Under the pieces are notes generated by a model. It was not told the DNA's origin and did not search any database. It saw only the letters and a list, made by a program, of their open reading frames with translations. From Ceriagrion tenellum (taxonomy: Eukaryota > Arthropoda > Insecta > Odonata > Coenagrionidae), in the NCBI GenBank assembly GCA_963169105.1, contig OY720636.1:73520123-73584122 (forward strand): a stretch of 64,000 nt of DNA. The letters run 5' to 3'. Positions 1 through 12,500 of this stretch are shown piece by piece (position 1 is the first letter of the stretch; the number at the start of each line of letters is the position of its first letter). The translations under genes and the position numbers were made by a program.

Positions 1-160
1 GTATTTCAATTTTTCCAGTAGTATTGAGTGAGAAACACAATCGAAAGCCTTGTTAAGATCACAAAGGGTTAAAGCAACTGATGATTGGTCTTCATACGAG
101 TGGTGGTTGATGCTGGTGATGTATTGAAGAGCTTTTTTCTTAATAGCTGATTCACCCTTT
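1..160 (-). mobile_element. LINE reverse-transcriptase fragment
   Basis: Read on the minus strand, bases 1 to about 155 encode a run ending LCDLNKAFDCVSHSILLEKL, the motif A region (catalytic Asp in AFD) of a non-LTR retrotransposon reverse transcriptase. The upstream part (LQYITSINHHSYEDQSSVAL) is also typical. The frame is open throughout the visible piece. It is cut by the left edge of the window and ends about 40 bases before the acceptor of the exon at 208. Confidence 0.8.
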
Positions 161-207
161 GAAGTGCCTTTTTAAGTATTCAAGTTACTTGTGCCTTTGT
201 TTCACAG

Positions 208-528
208 GCTCGTCTGCCAGAGTACATAGGTGGCCCCTGCTTGGGGTCCAGCAGTGGCTCAGCAGGTGGTTCGGGTGATGGGGAGGGTGGTGGAGGGGAG
301 GGAGGGGTCGATGGGACCCCGGCCCGCCCTCCACTCCTCCTGCCCCCTTCCCCTGAACGGGAAGAGCTCCGCTGGGAGCCAGGAGCATCGCTGGATGGCG
401 ATCTGCTGATGTACCTGCGGGCGGCTCGTTCGATGGCGGCATTTGCTGGGATGTGTGATGGCGGGTCGCCCGATGATGGATGTATAGCCGCTTCCCGTGA
501 TGATACAACCATAAATGCACTTGATGTG
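208..528 (+). CDS. Gug: Gug exon A: ELM2 domain, C-terminal part
   Basis: The exon is 107 codons, starts phase 0 after TTTCACAG and ends phase 0 before GTACGT. The stretch LRWEPGASLDGDLLMYLRAA and the following ARSMAAFAGMCDGG are the hallmark of the RERE/Atrophin ELM2 domain, which recruits HDAC1/2 in this family. An insert of about 40 residues rich in Gly, Ser, Glu and Pro (about 241-345) sits between the ARLPEY start and the conserved LRWEP block. It is probably a flexible loop. Confidence 0.95.
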
Positions 529-3500
529 GTACGTAACATTTAAACATTTGTTTGATATGCATTCACTGATCTAGAAATGATAAGACTAATCTCATTTTGC
601 TTAGGAATCAACATCTCCTTTGTTATAAAAAGAAATTGTACACTACTTTCTTGCCATTGTACTCAGAGAATTTCTTGTTATCTCTGTATCTGATTTACTG
701 AACTTGAACTTTAATACATTTAATACTTTGTAGTTGTACTTTTGTTTTTTTTTAAACTTTAAATGATTTTCTATTATACTTGAAGCTGAGTGAATTACAT
801 AATTTGTGACTTTTTCTGATCTGAAATATTGCAGTTACATGATTCTGGATATGATCCAGGAAAAGCCTTGCAGGCCCTAGTGAAGTGTCCTGTGCCCAAA
901 GGTATTGAAAAGAAGTGGTCCGAGGAGGAAACAGTAAGTACTCTTCTTATTGTTTGCTGTTAACTTTTTTCTATTTAGCTTTTCTTGCTGTCATCATTTG
1001 CAGCCTTTGTTCGTATAATACAGCAAGCCCTCATGTAATTCGATTGATTCATTCTGGAAATTTACTGAAATTGTATTATTTGATATACTGTTGAAGCTGA
1101 AAATCACAACATATGTTAATGTTGTCTTTGAAAAATTCTGGCTTATAGATCATTGATAGTACAGCATATTTTCCTGCATTACAATGCACATCTTCAATTC
1201 TGTGTTAATTGATATTACTGCTTCTCCATCTACATACATAGTATGGGCACTTTAGATAAGCATTTATTTCTTGAATCTATGTAGTTACAACAGTAGTCAG
1301 CCTGACCCTTCACTTCAAGACTTCCTTTCAAGTCACCCTCTCTTCATTGCTCTATAATTTGCTAAAAGAGTGAGAGACTAAGCCTATTTCCTAAAAAAAT
1401 CATTCACATTTCATCATTTGTGGTGTCTTCCATATCAGCGGTTGATTATACAAAATTGGGAGGATGTATTACTTCATTCAAATTACTATTGGCTTCGCAA
1501 CAAATGGTGTGTGGTTTGGCATGTTTTCCATATTGCTGTCAGTTCAGGATAGGCTCTGATAGGATCATATCTCACTGAAGGAGTTGATGGGTCTTTTTAA
1601 AGATGTAAGGAATATGAGAGCCTAGGAAATTGCCTCTATACAGAAACAAGGTTTTCCAATCAGACAAAGAGGAAAAAGGTTAATAAGTAAATTCTTCCAA
1701 AACATTTGTTTTGGGAAGCTGAACAACATCTCAACAAAATCTTGCGATGAGTGAACATGAGGGTTGACTGTAATTGTGTGAAAGGATTGATGTGAATTTT
1801 GTATTTAATTTTTTAACTGGTAGGATATTAGAATGGGCAAGTTCTAGTATATTATTGAATATTATTGCTAATACTCGTAATATGTATTATTATAGCTGGG
1901 GTATAGTAATATTGTTCTGTTGTCTTTCAAAGATAATTTTTGGAACAAATATTATTTTTTTTTGTTACAGAAGCGATTTGTAAAAGGTCTTCGCCAATTT
2001 GGCAAAAATTTCTTTCGCATACGGAAGGATTTACTACCTCATAAAGATACTGTAAGTAGTTTAGTTTTACATCTTGTTAGACTTGCAGTATAAAGTCTGA
2101 AAGTGTAACATTCATAAGGGATTTTTAGAACTTGTAGTTAGTGATTTTTGTGTGATTTGAATAACTGTAAACTATTTCTTATATACCTGTTGTATTAACC
2201 TTACCATTAAGTACATTATTATCAGAAATTAAGGATGGGTTGATTCCTGTTTTCTTCAGTTCTCATCCGGGTCCCGAATCCAGTGTGATTTTTTTTAATT
2301 TTGATTATTTTTGATATAGTAATGTAAACACAAATTTTTGTGAATATGCCTTACATTTGCTTCAAAAGAGAAGTGTGTGAAATTTTGAGTTTGTTATGAA
2401 ATTGTAAACAATCAGCAATAATGGAAATTTGGGCAAGTGTATTTTGTAATCTTTCTTCTGAAAATGTTGGAAATAATAAAAACTACTTAGAAAAAAATGC
2501 GAGAACAATGCACATAAGAGACAATACAGCAATGAGATATAATGTATGAAATTCTCTTGGGTTTCATGCTGAGTTGTATGTTTGGCTGCTGACAACATTT
2601 GGCAAATAAACTCTTTAAGATCCATCAATCCATCATCATTGAGGTTATGATACAAGGGCTTCTTGTGTTCTCTCTTACTGAGGGTGATGGTCCATTTTGT
2701 CTAAGTGGCCATTGTTGTTGGTTCTTTCCCTTGTGAGTATTTAAAAAAATAATGGTTTCCACCCTTGACTATTCATTTACCCAGATTCACGATTTATTTT
2801 ATTGGGCTCAAGATGGATATCAATGACTTCCTTCATTAGCCATTCACAATTAGCATTGGCCTTGCACACGAGCTTGGTATCACTGAAGAAGCAGAGCTGG
2901 TCTTTCATCAGGCTATGCTCTGCTGTGGCTGGTTTTTCCAGGTGGATTAACCTAATACACCTCCCATGTTCCTTTATTCGTTCTTCTATCATGTGGCCTG
3001 TCTCACCATTGTATATTTTGTATAAATCTGTTGCCAGAGTTAGAGCATCTATGAACACATTCCTTCTTAAAAGGATATGTGGAGAGAGAGATTTTCTTGG
3101 CCCTAAAAAGGGCCCATATTGAAGAAGTCATGAAAAATTCCCATGTTAAAAGTTAACTCGTACTCTACCTGTACTCAATGGTGCAGTACTCTAGAAGAAG
3201 ATTACCAAACCTTTCCAGAATTGAAGCTCAACTACTCAGCTGAACTACTCAAAGAGCCCCAATTGCAAGGTATTACACAGGCTTAAATGGAGAAGAATTT
3301 TAATTCCCCTTATATGCATTTTGGTTTTTTTTGTCTCTTTCTCATTAAAATTATAATTGAGTTTTTGGTTGATGACTTAGTAATATTATTTTGAGAAACA
3401 TAGTTTCATAATTAGAAAACTATAATTTTTGAGTCATTCTTCACCTCATTCTTCGGTTCAACCCTGCGAGCATTCATTAGCTGTTAAATGATGGCTATAA

Positions 3501-6500
3501 GCTGTTATTCTGAAATAATCAGTAAGCAGAATCCCTGGCAATACTGAATACCTTTGGGGGACTTGTTCTCTTTTTGTGCGTCAAAACAGTCTATAGTCTC
3601 GATGTGTTTTTTGCTCTTGATGGAATTGTGGCAAGCTCTTTAAATCTCAATCTCTTTATTTCAATCACCATAAATTACGAAGTGGATGTTGTACCAGTAG
3701 TCTTAAGAAGTGGCACTATTCATGAATTCTAAAACAGAATAGCAGCAAAGAGATTTTAAAAAGCAGTTTATAGTCCTATCCGAGCCTGAAAAAGTATTCA
3801 GTCAATTAAATGCTCGTTAATGCTCTTGCCCTGCTGTGGAAAAACGTATTTAGCCTGCACTATTCATTCCCTTGCTAGATGATCACTTTGACTATATTTT
3901 TATACGACTTACTGCAAAAGTGTGACTGGAGTGAAATCAAGGTTTATCTACATAAGATTTTGGGTAGTTTTTATATACTCCTCTTTGGCTAAACCCCCAT
4001 TGGCCAATGCATTGTGGACACTGCCACAGGACTTAGCTCAGTGTTTCATTTAGCCCTGATCTTGCCATGTTGCTGTAGAAGTTGGCTGGTCATTCCACTA
4101 CAGTGGAGAGTCATAAAGTCATGCTGTGAAACCCAGGACATTCAAAATCACTGAGATTAGAATTTGAAATATTCCCATGTTGGCAGGTTTTAATTCTCTC
4201 TGAGCCATCTTGAATGGCTTTGATTCCTTTTAGTATAGGTGGAACCAAGAATCAGAAATCAGAATCGGCCCATCCTTACCAGAAATATTACTGTTCATAG
4301 CCTTGCCTTTTTATGGTTTTTTTAAAATTTCCATCTTACTTGTGGTTCGTTGATGTAATGCTATTTAATTTTTCATTGGTTATACTGATAAATTTATTTT
4401 CCACAGGGCAAAAACAAATTTGTATGGGCTTTATGACTTCTGTGACTGTTAGTTATCTAGCTCAAGCTTTTGAGCTGATAACCCACCTTATTAATGTTAT
4501 GTCCTCTAATTTTTATGTTGTAAGAGGTTATGGCCAGGAATTGAATTGATCGAAGAATTATCATTGTGTTGGTGTTGAAAGAGATGCAAATCTAAGTACT
4601 TTTCCATTCTCCAAATTTTTCATTACAGCCAGAGTTGGTAGAATTTTATTATCTGTGGAAAAAAACGCCTGGTGCTAATAATAACAGGCCTCATAGGCGC
4701 AATCGACGCCAGGGTTCTCTTCGTCGCATCCGTAACACTAGGAACACTAGAACACCTAAGGAAGATTCACGTAAGTATCAGCTCTGTTCAGTTTTATTTC
4801 GGGTGATATTTGTTTGAATTATGGGGCTATAGTTATGAGTTTAAACTTGTGGCCTTGTGTGATTAAATGAGTTATTCATTTCAATGCTTACAGCAAAAGT
4901 TGATCTTGCATTTAATAATTGACTTTACTTTTCAGCTGTTGGTTCTTCCAGACCCAACTCGAAAGAGCATGGTAAGTGGTTGATGATAGTTTAATTTTAT
5001 TTTTGCTTAATTTTAAGGCTTAAGCAGTCATGATAGAAAGAAAAATTTGCCTCTAATGTTGTGTAAAACCTGGACTTCTATTGATTGAACAACAGTGATT
5101 ATTATCATTATAGATTCATTTATGGTGTAAATATGTTAAATTTCTAATATAATTTTTAGCTTGCTCTATTTGCATTTTTTTACATTCCTTTTCATTTGAG
5201 TTACTTCCTCTTACTTGTTAATGTTCGTCATAATTTCAATCATTCCTACCAGAAAGTGATAATGAATTAAGTTTTTGAAAAAGTTGTGCTAATATACCTT
5301 TGTAATTTCACTTATACTATTTATTTTTATTGGCTAAATTTTATTTACTCCCTAGGGGAAGGAACTAGTTCTGTAAGTGAAGACGATAATTCTGAGGACG
5401 ATTCTGACTCCAGAGATCACGCAGGGTATCGCTGCCAGAATTGTTTCACTACTAGTAAGAGTGGTTTTATTTTATCAACATACCTCATGGCTTTAAGGTT
5501 CATTAATAATGCATTAAATTTAATTTGATATCTGTGGAATTTATTTTGTTTATAAATATTTTACTTTTTGAAATAATAACCCTTCCGTAAACTGTCTCCA
5601 GCTGTCTCATTAGTATTGACAGTACATGCTTTTTTAATATGTGACTCCCATATGTTATTGTTGTAGCACTTGAGCAAGTAGATCTTTTAATGTCTTGTTT
5701 ATTCAAAATTTTGCTTCTGTTTTTGAGATTCTTTGTAATGTAACACATTTTTATTGAATATTTGTGTTATAATGAATGAAAGGTGTAAAATAGAATTACT
5801 CAATTTCCATGCATTTCACTGGTAGTATTTAGTTTTATAATTTCTTGCCTATACTTTATTTGCATTAATATGATGTATTCTGCATCAAAAATAAAGCTGC
5901 TGGTTTGAGTGTTTAAATGTATGAATTCTTTGAAATTTAAATTTTTTTTGAGATAAGATCATTATTGAACGTTATTTTGTTAAGAATAGCATATCAAACT
6001 TACTTGAGTAATTGAGCTGTTTTATGTTCTATTCAAGACTCTCGAGAGTGGCAGCACATTGGGAAGGAACGTACTTTGCTTTGTTTGGACTGTCGCAACC
6101 ATAGCAAGAAACACGGTGAGCTACCTGTTCCAGTGGCCCCTAATAACAATAACAGTAACGGTGTAGTAAGTGGTGGCATGGCAAACAATACTAACACTAA
6201 TTCCCCAACACCTGCATTGGCAATAAACAGTATGCCAATGGCAGCAAATACAAGTACGCCACCAGGTCCAGGGGTTGGCTTGAACTCAAGTGGAAATCCT
6301 GTGCCTAGTGTCCCCGGACATAATATAAGTGCCCCCAGTGTAGGATCTCCTCCTGGTGTAGTAACTGGAAGAAACAGTGGAGCTGCAGATTCCAGGAGTA
6401 CAGACTCACCCTACATGTTCCGGCCAGTGCAAATGGAAGATGGGGGGACACCTAATGCTGGCGGACGGATGAGAACGAGGACTAGAGCTAAAGAGATGGT

Positions 6501-9500
6501 AAAATACTTAGTTTTTTTAGAATTTTGATGTTAATTTTTTTAGATTTATGGGCTAGCTTTTATCGTTTGCTTTAATTTTAATTCATTCGAAGGTCTCATA
6601 ATGATAAATGCTATTGTATGTGTAGGAGGATAAAAGAAAAATTAGTGATGTGATCAGAATGGAAGTCTTATTGAATCCGTGAATTTGAGATTTGATCTAA
6701 TTCCTCCAAAAAGATTCGAACTCTGCTTGTGAGGGTGGCATTAGTGGTATGTCACAGTTGAACTTCTGTAAACAGTTAAACTCAAACTGTTCATCAAGGT
6801 GAAATTTGGCATCTTAGCCTCTTTTCCGGCAATAGGGTTGACAATTTGCATCCAAGTTCATTATGTCATAAACACGTACTTTAGCAGAGATGTTATGGTA
6901 AATAATCACAGAAAGTTTTGTTTAAAATCCAATACTAGGTGCATATGTACGCTTCCCTCTTGTAACCGCTGAATGCATCATTTTCAAATCCAATGATTGC
7001 AGTGCAGACCATCATGCCTGCCATTTGTATTTTGTGTTTGATTAAAATGCTGAACATTTTTCTTTTCATCTATGAATTGTGAAGTTTTGAGCTGTGTAGA
7101 AATACACACCTGACCTTAGAATGACTAGTCAAACATCTCTTTTATTCACTGAATAAGTTCACCTAACTATTACATGCTCCAATGTGACATGGTTAGAACT
7201 AAGCTTTGAATATGCAGGCAAATTCTTTGTTTAAGATTACAAATGATGTACATGGAGTATGTATGTATGAATTTTTTCTAGTTTGGCTAATGATGTTAAA
7301 GTCTCATTTAACCTTATTTCTGATGAATCATGGTATGCATTCATATTAGAGGGATTTTCTGGTATCTATTGCTTGTGAGAAGGTGCATCTTGCATACCTT
7401 TTAAGTAGTTCTATATTTTACTGGAATGAATGTAGGTGAATCAAAGCTCCTTAGATCACTGATTATTGTCCTCTTCAAAAAAAAATCTTACCACGTCGGG
7501 GCCGAAATATTTCTAAGTCTCTTCTAATTTCTAAGACCTTGATGTTTCTATACCAAACCACTCCCCCTTGTGTGGGAAAAAATAAACGTACAAAACAGAA
7601 AAGAACTCTTCTTCAGAGTTTGCTTGGTGAGAGGGGACTCCCTTTGATAATAATATATCTATTCAACGGGACTATTATCCCTTTTACAAAAAAGTTACAG
7701 AAATTTACACAAGAATTGGTTAAAAAAAACATAGTTCACTCTATATCGGAATTTATTGTATCATACAGTTTATCAAAAAATTTGTTTCAATAAAATATTC
7801 ACCTTCCAGAGAGGTGCAGTATGTTAAAGCAAAGGTTTTGTCTGGTTGTTTTGGAAGGGATGTGGAAAGCAATTTGTTCTAATAGATAGGGAGAGTTAAT
7901 GTCATTATGTATTAGTTTATGTAGAAATAATATTCCAGCAATAGTCCTTTGTACCTGAAGAGCGTTGAGCTCAAATACATCCAAAAGTAAAGTATAATTT
8001 ATGTGTTGAAAATAACCAATATATAAGTATAATAGTTTCTAGAAATTGCTTTTGAACATTTTCAATTCGTCTGACATGACTATTATAGAATGGAGACCAT
8101 AGAATCTGGCCGTATTCCAGTATAGGTCTTACAAGTAAACAGTACAGATTCATAAAACAGTGAAGTTTCCAAAATCTTTCGAAATTCGATATACAAATCC
8201 CAACATTTTACAGGCTTTAATTGAAATGTGGTGAACATGAAAATTAAAACTAAGGTCTGATTCAAAATAGATACCTAGATCTAAGATCTTATCAACTCTG
8301 GTTAAAGTAATTTGTCTCATTGGCTGCTATTCTGAATGAAATAGCATTACAGCTATATGCCAAGAATAGCTATCGTGATGCTATTTTCCCAAGAATAGCG
8401 TCACCGACGCTTTTTGCGATTCTGAATGAAGAAATGGCTACCGGAAGTTGCTATTTACGGGTTTTGAAATAGCGGCGCCGCTATCTGTGATTCTGAACGC
8501 GAGATGACGCCTGGGAGCGTTGCTATTTTAGGCGACGATCTGATCCCCACGTTATACGAATAGCGTCAAGCTATTCTCGAGTGAAACGGCCACCTGATTC
8601 TTTATCACATGTATTCTAACGAGGATTCAGCAAAATATGCATTGAAAAGTGTTCCTAAATACATAAAAATATTAGCAGGATTGACTTGTCAATACGTATA
8701 TTCCAGTAAACATAAAAAATTCTTCTCATAAAAAGTAGGCAAATGTGCCAAGCTGGTCGGGAAGGAAAAGTGAGCAAACTTATTTGAAACTGAACCAAGT
8801 TGAGTTTAAGCATGAAAATGGAAACCTTCCTTGACATTGCCTTTTCCCGTACCTCTCATTGTAGACTGGTATTTTTTCGACCGAGTCTCATTGCTTTATT
8901 CTTGCATTGCATGATTTTTCCCATCTCTCAGCCGGGGATAACAAGTTTAGGTAAAATAGAAGAACCTGTTCTACACGCATGGATGAGTATTCACTCTCTC
9001 TGTAAAGAATTGTATCTAGCATTTCCGTTGTATTATTTAAACAAGTCTGCTCGAAATATTGCTTACCATATTCACATTCACTTCAAACCTCCCAACGGTC
9101 CCACAAGATTTTCAAGAGGCTAATTGCGATGTCTAACCATCTTATTAAGCCCGGTGCTATTAATAATTATACATTTCAAATATCCGTGATGAAATAATTG
9201 ATATTTACCATCCCATCACTTTCCTTGATACACTTACATATCATTATTCCCACTCCGTATGCATCCAAACGTCGTCTGCTCAGTCGAATAAGTGGTGAGA
9301 ATAATATAAACAACCCAACAGATACACAAAAACAGTATCCTTTGTTACAATTTTGAGTTAACTGTAATCATACGTGATTATATTTTTCTCTCAGCATGGT
9401 AATCCGTTATTTGTCAATATGTAACAAACGTCGCAAGAATTTTCTGAACTGAATTTCCGTTCACTGCACGGGTTCTCCGAAAGTTTTCTATCATTTGATG

Positions 9501-12500
9501 AATTTAAGAGAATAGGTACTAGATTATTATAGGTAACAAATCCAATGATAACTTCAAATGAAAGTATACTTTGAAGATCATGCTGGATCAGTTTGCTTGA
9601 TCATGCACGTCTCATGTGTCCAAACGTCGTCAGCTCCTTCGAACAAATTGTGGAAGTTAAAATATTAACCTAAAAGATTCATGAAAACAATACGCTTTTT
9701 TAGGATTGTGAGGTGAACTATCATTACAGTAATTAAAATTGTTTTCTCAGCACGGGTAGCTGTTATATGTCCATATATGTACGCAGAACAAACATCGCCA
9801 GCCTTTCCTAAACTGAAATCCCGTTCACAAAATCTAAATTTATCAGTGTGAAGATTTTCAAGAGGCTAATTGCGATGTCTAACCATCTTATTAAGCCCAC
9901 GGCCTATTTACAATAATACATTTCAAATATTCGTGATAAAATAGTTGATATTTACCATCACATCACTTTCCTTGATACACTAATATGTATATCATTATTC
10001 CTACTTCGTATGCATCCAAACGTCGTCTGCTCAGTCGGATAAGTGGTGAGAATAATATAAACAACCCAACAGATACACAAAAACAATAAGCTTTGTTACA
10101 ATTTTATAAGCTTTGTAACAATTTTGAGTTAGACTGTAATTATACGTGTTTAAATTGTTCTCTCAGCATGGTAATCCGTTATTTGTCAATATGTAACAAA
10201 CGTCTCAAGAATTTACTGAACTGAATTTCCGTTCACCGCACAGGTTCTCCGAAAGTTTTCTATCAGTTGTTGACTTTAATAGAATACTATATTATTATAG
10301 GTAACAAATCCAATGATAACCTCAAATGAAAGTATACTTTGAAGATAATGCTGGATCATTCACGTCTCATGTATCCAAACGTCGTCCGCTCCGTCGAATA
10401 AATTGTATAAGTTAAAATATTAAAAAATTAACCTAAAAGATGCATGAAAACAATATGCTTTTTTACAATGGTGAGGTGAACTATCATAATAGAAATTAAA
10501 ATTGTTTTAGCAGTTATATGTTCATATAGGTATGCATAACAAACATCGCCAGCCTTCCCTAAACTGAAATCCCGTTCTATCACAAAATCTAAAATTATCA
10601 GAGAGTTATCTATCAGCTGATGAATGCAGAACAAAATTAAGTATAATAATAGTATCCGACGACAGCATTTAATGAATTTATTTGGATTATTTATTGAAAA
10701 CTTTCTTTCATGCACCAGACTCACGGCATCCGTGGCGAAGGTCTCAGCTGTTTGTGAAAAACGTAAACATCGCTCGTCATTGGCTGCCTGAATTTCCAAT
10801 TACTGTGCCAGAAGGGGCGGGATTAATAATAGCATTACGGAACCGACGCCTTGGATAGCTGCATCATATTCAGAATCGCTTCTGACGCTATTCTGGAGCA
10901 AGGAATAGCATTAGCCAGAAATAGCGTCGCTCGATTCAGAATAGCAGCCATTGAGTATATGTATTTAATAGGATTTTGTTTACGAAAATATGAAATAGTT
11001 AAGCACTTTTTTATGTTGAGATCCATATGATTTATCTCACACCATTTAATTATTCTGTCAAGACTGTTTTACATCATGATACAATCATCAACAGTATGAA
11101 TTGTATTAAAAATCTTAAGGTTATCTGCGTAAAGAAGATGGTTTATGGGTCTTATTTCATGGCTTATATCTGTAATAAATACAATAAATAGTAAGGGGCC
11201 AAGGTGAGATCCTTGGAGGACCCCTGATGTGGCAACAAAATATGGTGATTCTGCATTTTTAACCTTAACTATCATTTTTCTATTTTCCAAGTAACTTTAT
11301 CCAGTTTAGTATATTCCCAGAAAAACCTATGCCTTCAAGTTTTGCAATGAGAATTTTATGGTTGACTTTATCAAAAGGTTTTGAGAAGTCTAGTTATATT
11401 GAGTCAACCTGTTTTAGATCTTCAAGAACAGAGTTAACATAATTTTGGAATGTCAGCAGATTAGTTAGAGATGACAGATGTGGCCTAAAACCATGTTGCT
11501 CTTTGGAAATGATTTTTTTCAGTTATTGGGCTAATGTTTTGAACTACCAAATATTCTAGAGTGTTAGCCAAAGTGGGTTGAATAGCAACTGGTCTATAAT
11601 TTTTAATGTTACATCTATCACCGTCTTTATGGATAGGAACCACATAGCATGATTTGAATAATTCTGGAAAAACACCGCTTTCAAGTGATTCATTAAAAAT
11701 AATATGTACAAAGAGTAGGCAAAGGATTGATAACAGTTTTTCAGCAAAATAGGTGGGATTTCATCAGGTCCCATACCTTTTGATATATCAAGAGATTTAA
11801 GTTTTTTCGTTATTTCATCAACAGATATGGTAATCAAACTGATAGAGATAATATCATCAAAATTAAACTTTGGGAGTGTGTCAGGAGTATCACAACTATA
11901 GACTGCAGAAAAATATATTTGGCCAACAAACAGGATATAGACAGATAATTATCTGCTACCTCATCCTCCAATTGCATCTCAGTGGGCTACATGTCTTTAT
12001 TCCTTAGACTTCTGATGTGTGTCCAGAAGAGCTTAATGCTATGGCATGTCAGATTAGTTTCAATGTTTTGTAAGTAATTTGAGTAACATTCCTTTGTTAA
12101 TTGCTTACATTACTTGCGATCATTGGAGAACTTAATGTAGTGACTATGTTTACCAGTACTTTTATAAATTTTATGACTTAGTTTTTTTTGTCTCATAAAC
12201 TTGAGTTTAGAAGTGAACCATTTAGGATATGTAGAATTACACACATATAGCACTGGTGTGTCGCCATTATAATGTCTGGAATCACTGTTTAAAATCGTTG
12301 GGCTGCCTCATTTTCATTGATATTGCATAATAACATAGGCCAGTTTATAGAATTTAAATGACTAGTAACAATGTTATAATCACAGTTCTTACAGTCATGT
12401 AAATAGTAGGCAGGGTACACTTTACTTAACACTATGACAGATTGCAGGGTATGATAATGGTACACTTAACTTAAAACTATAACAGATTGCAGGGTGGTAG

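Noticed and set aside
185..562. Minus-strand frames opposite the ELM2 exon
   Set aside because: They are shadows of the GC-rich exon; no family resemblance and no splice logic.
8319..10952. Firm assignment to PIF/Harbinger
   Set aside because: ATT is not the usual TWA duplication and no transposase or Myb-like protein is visible; left as a possibility only.
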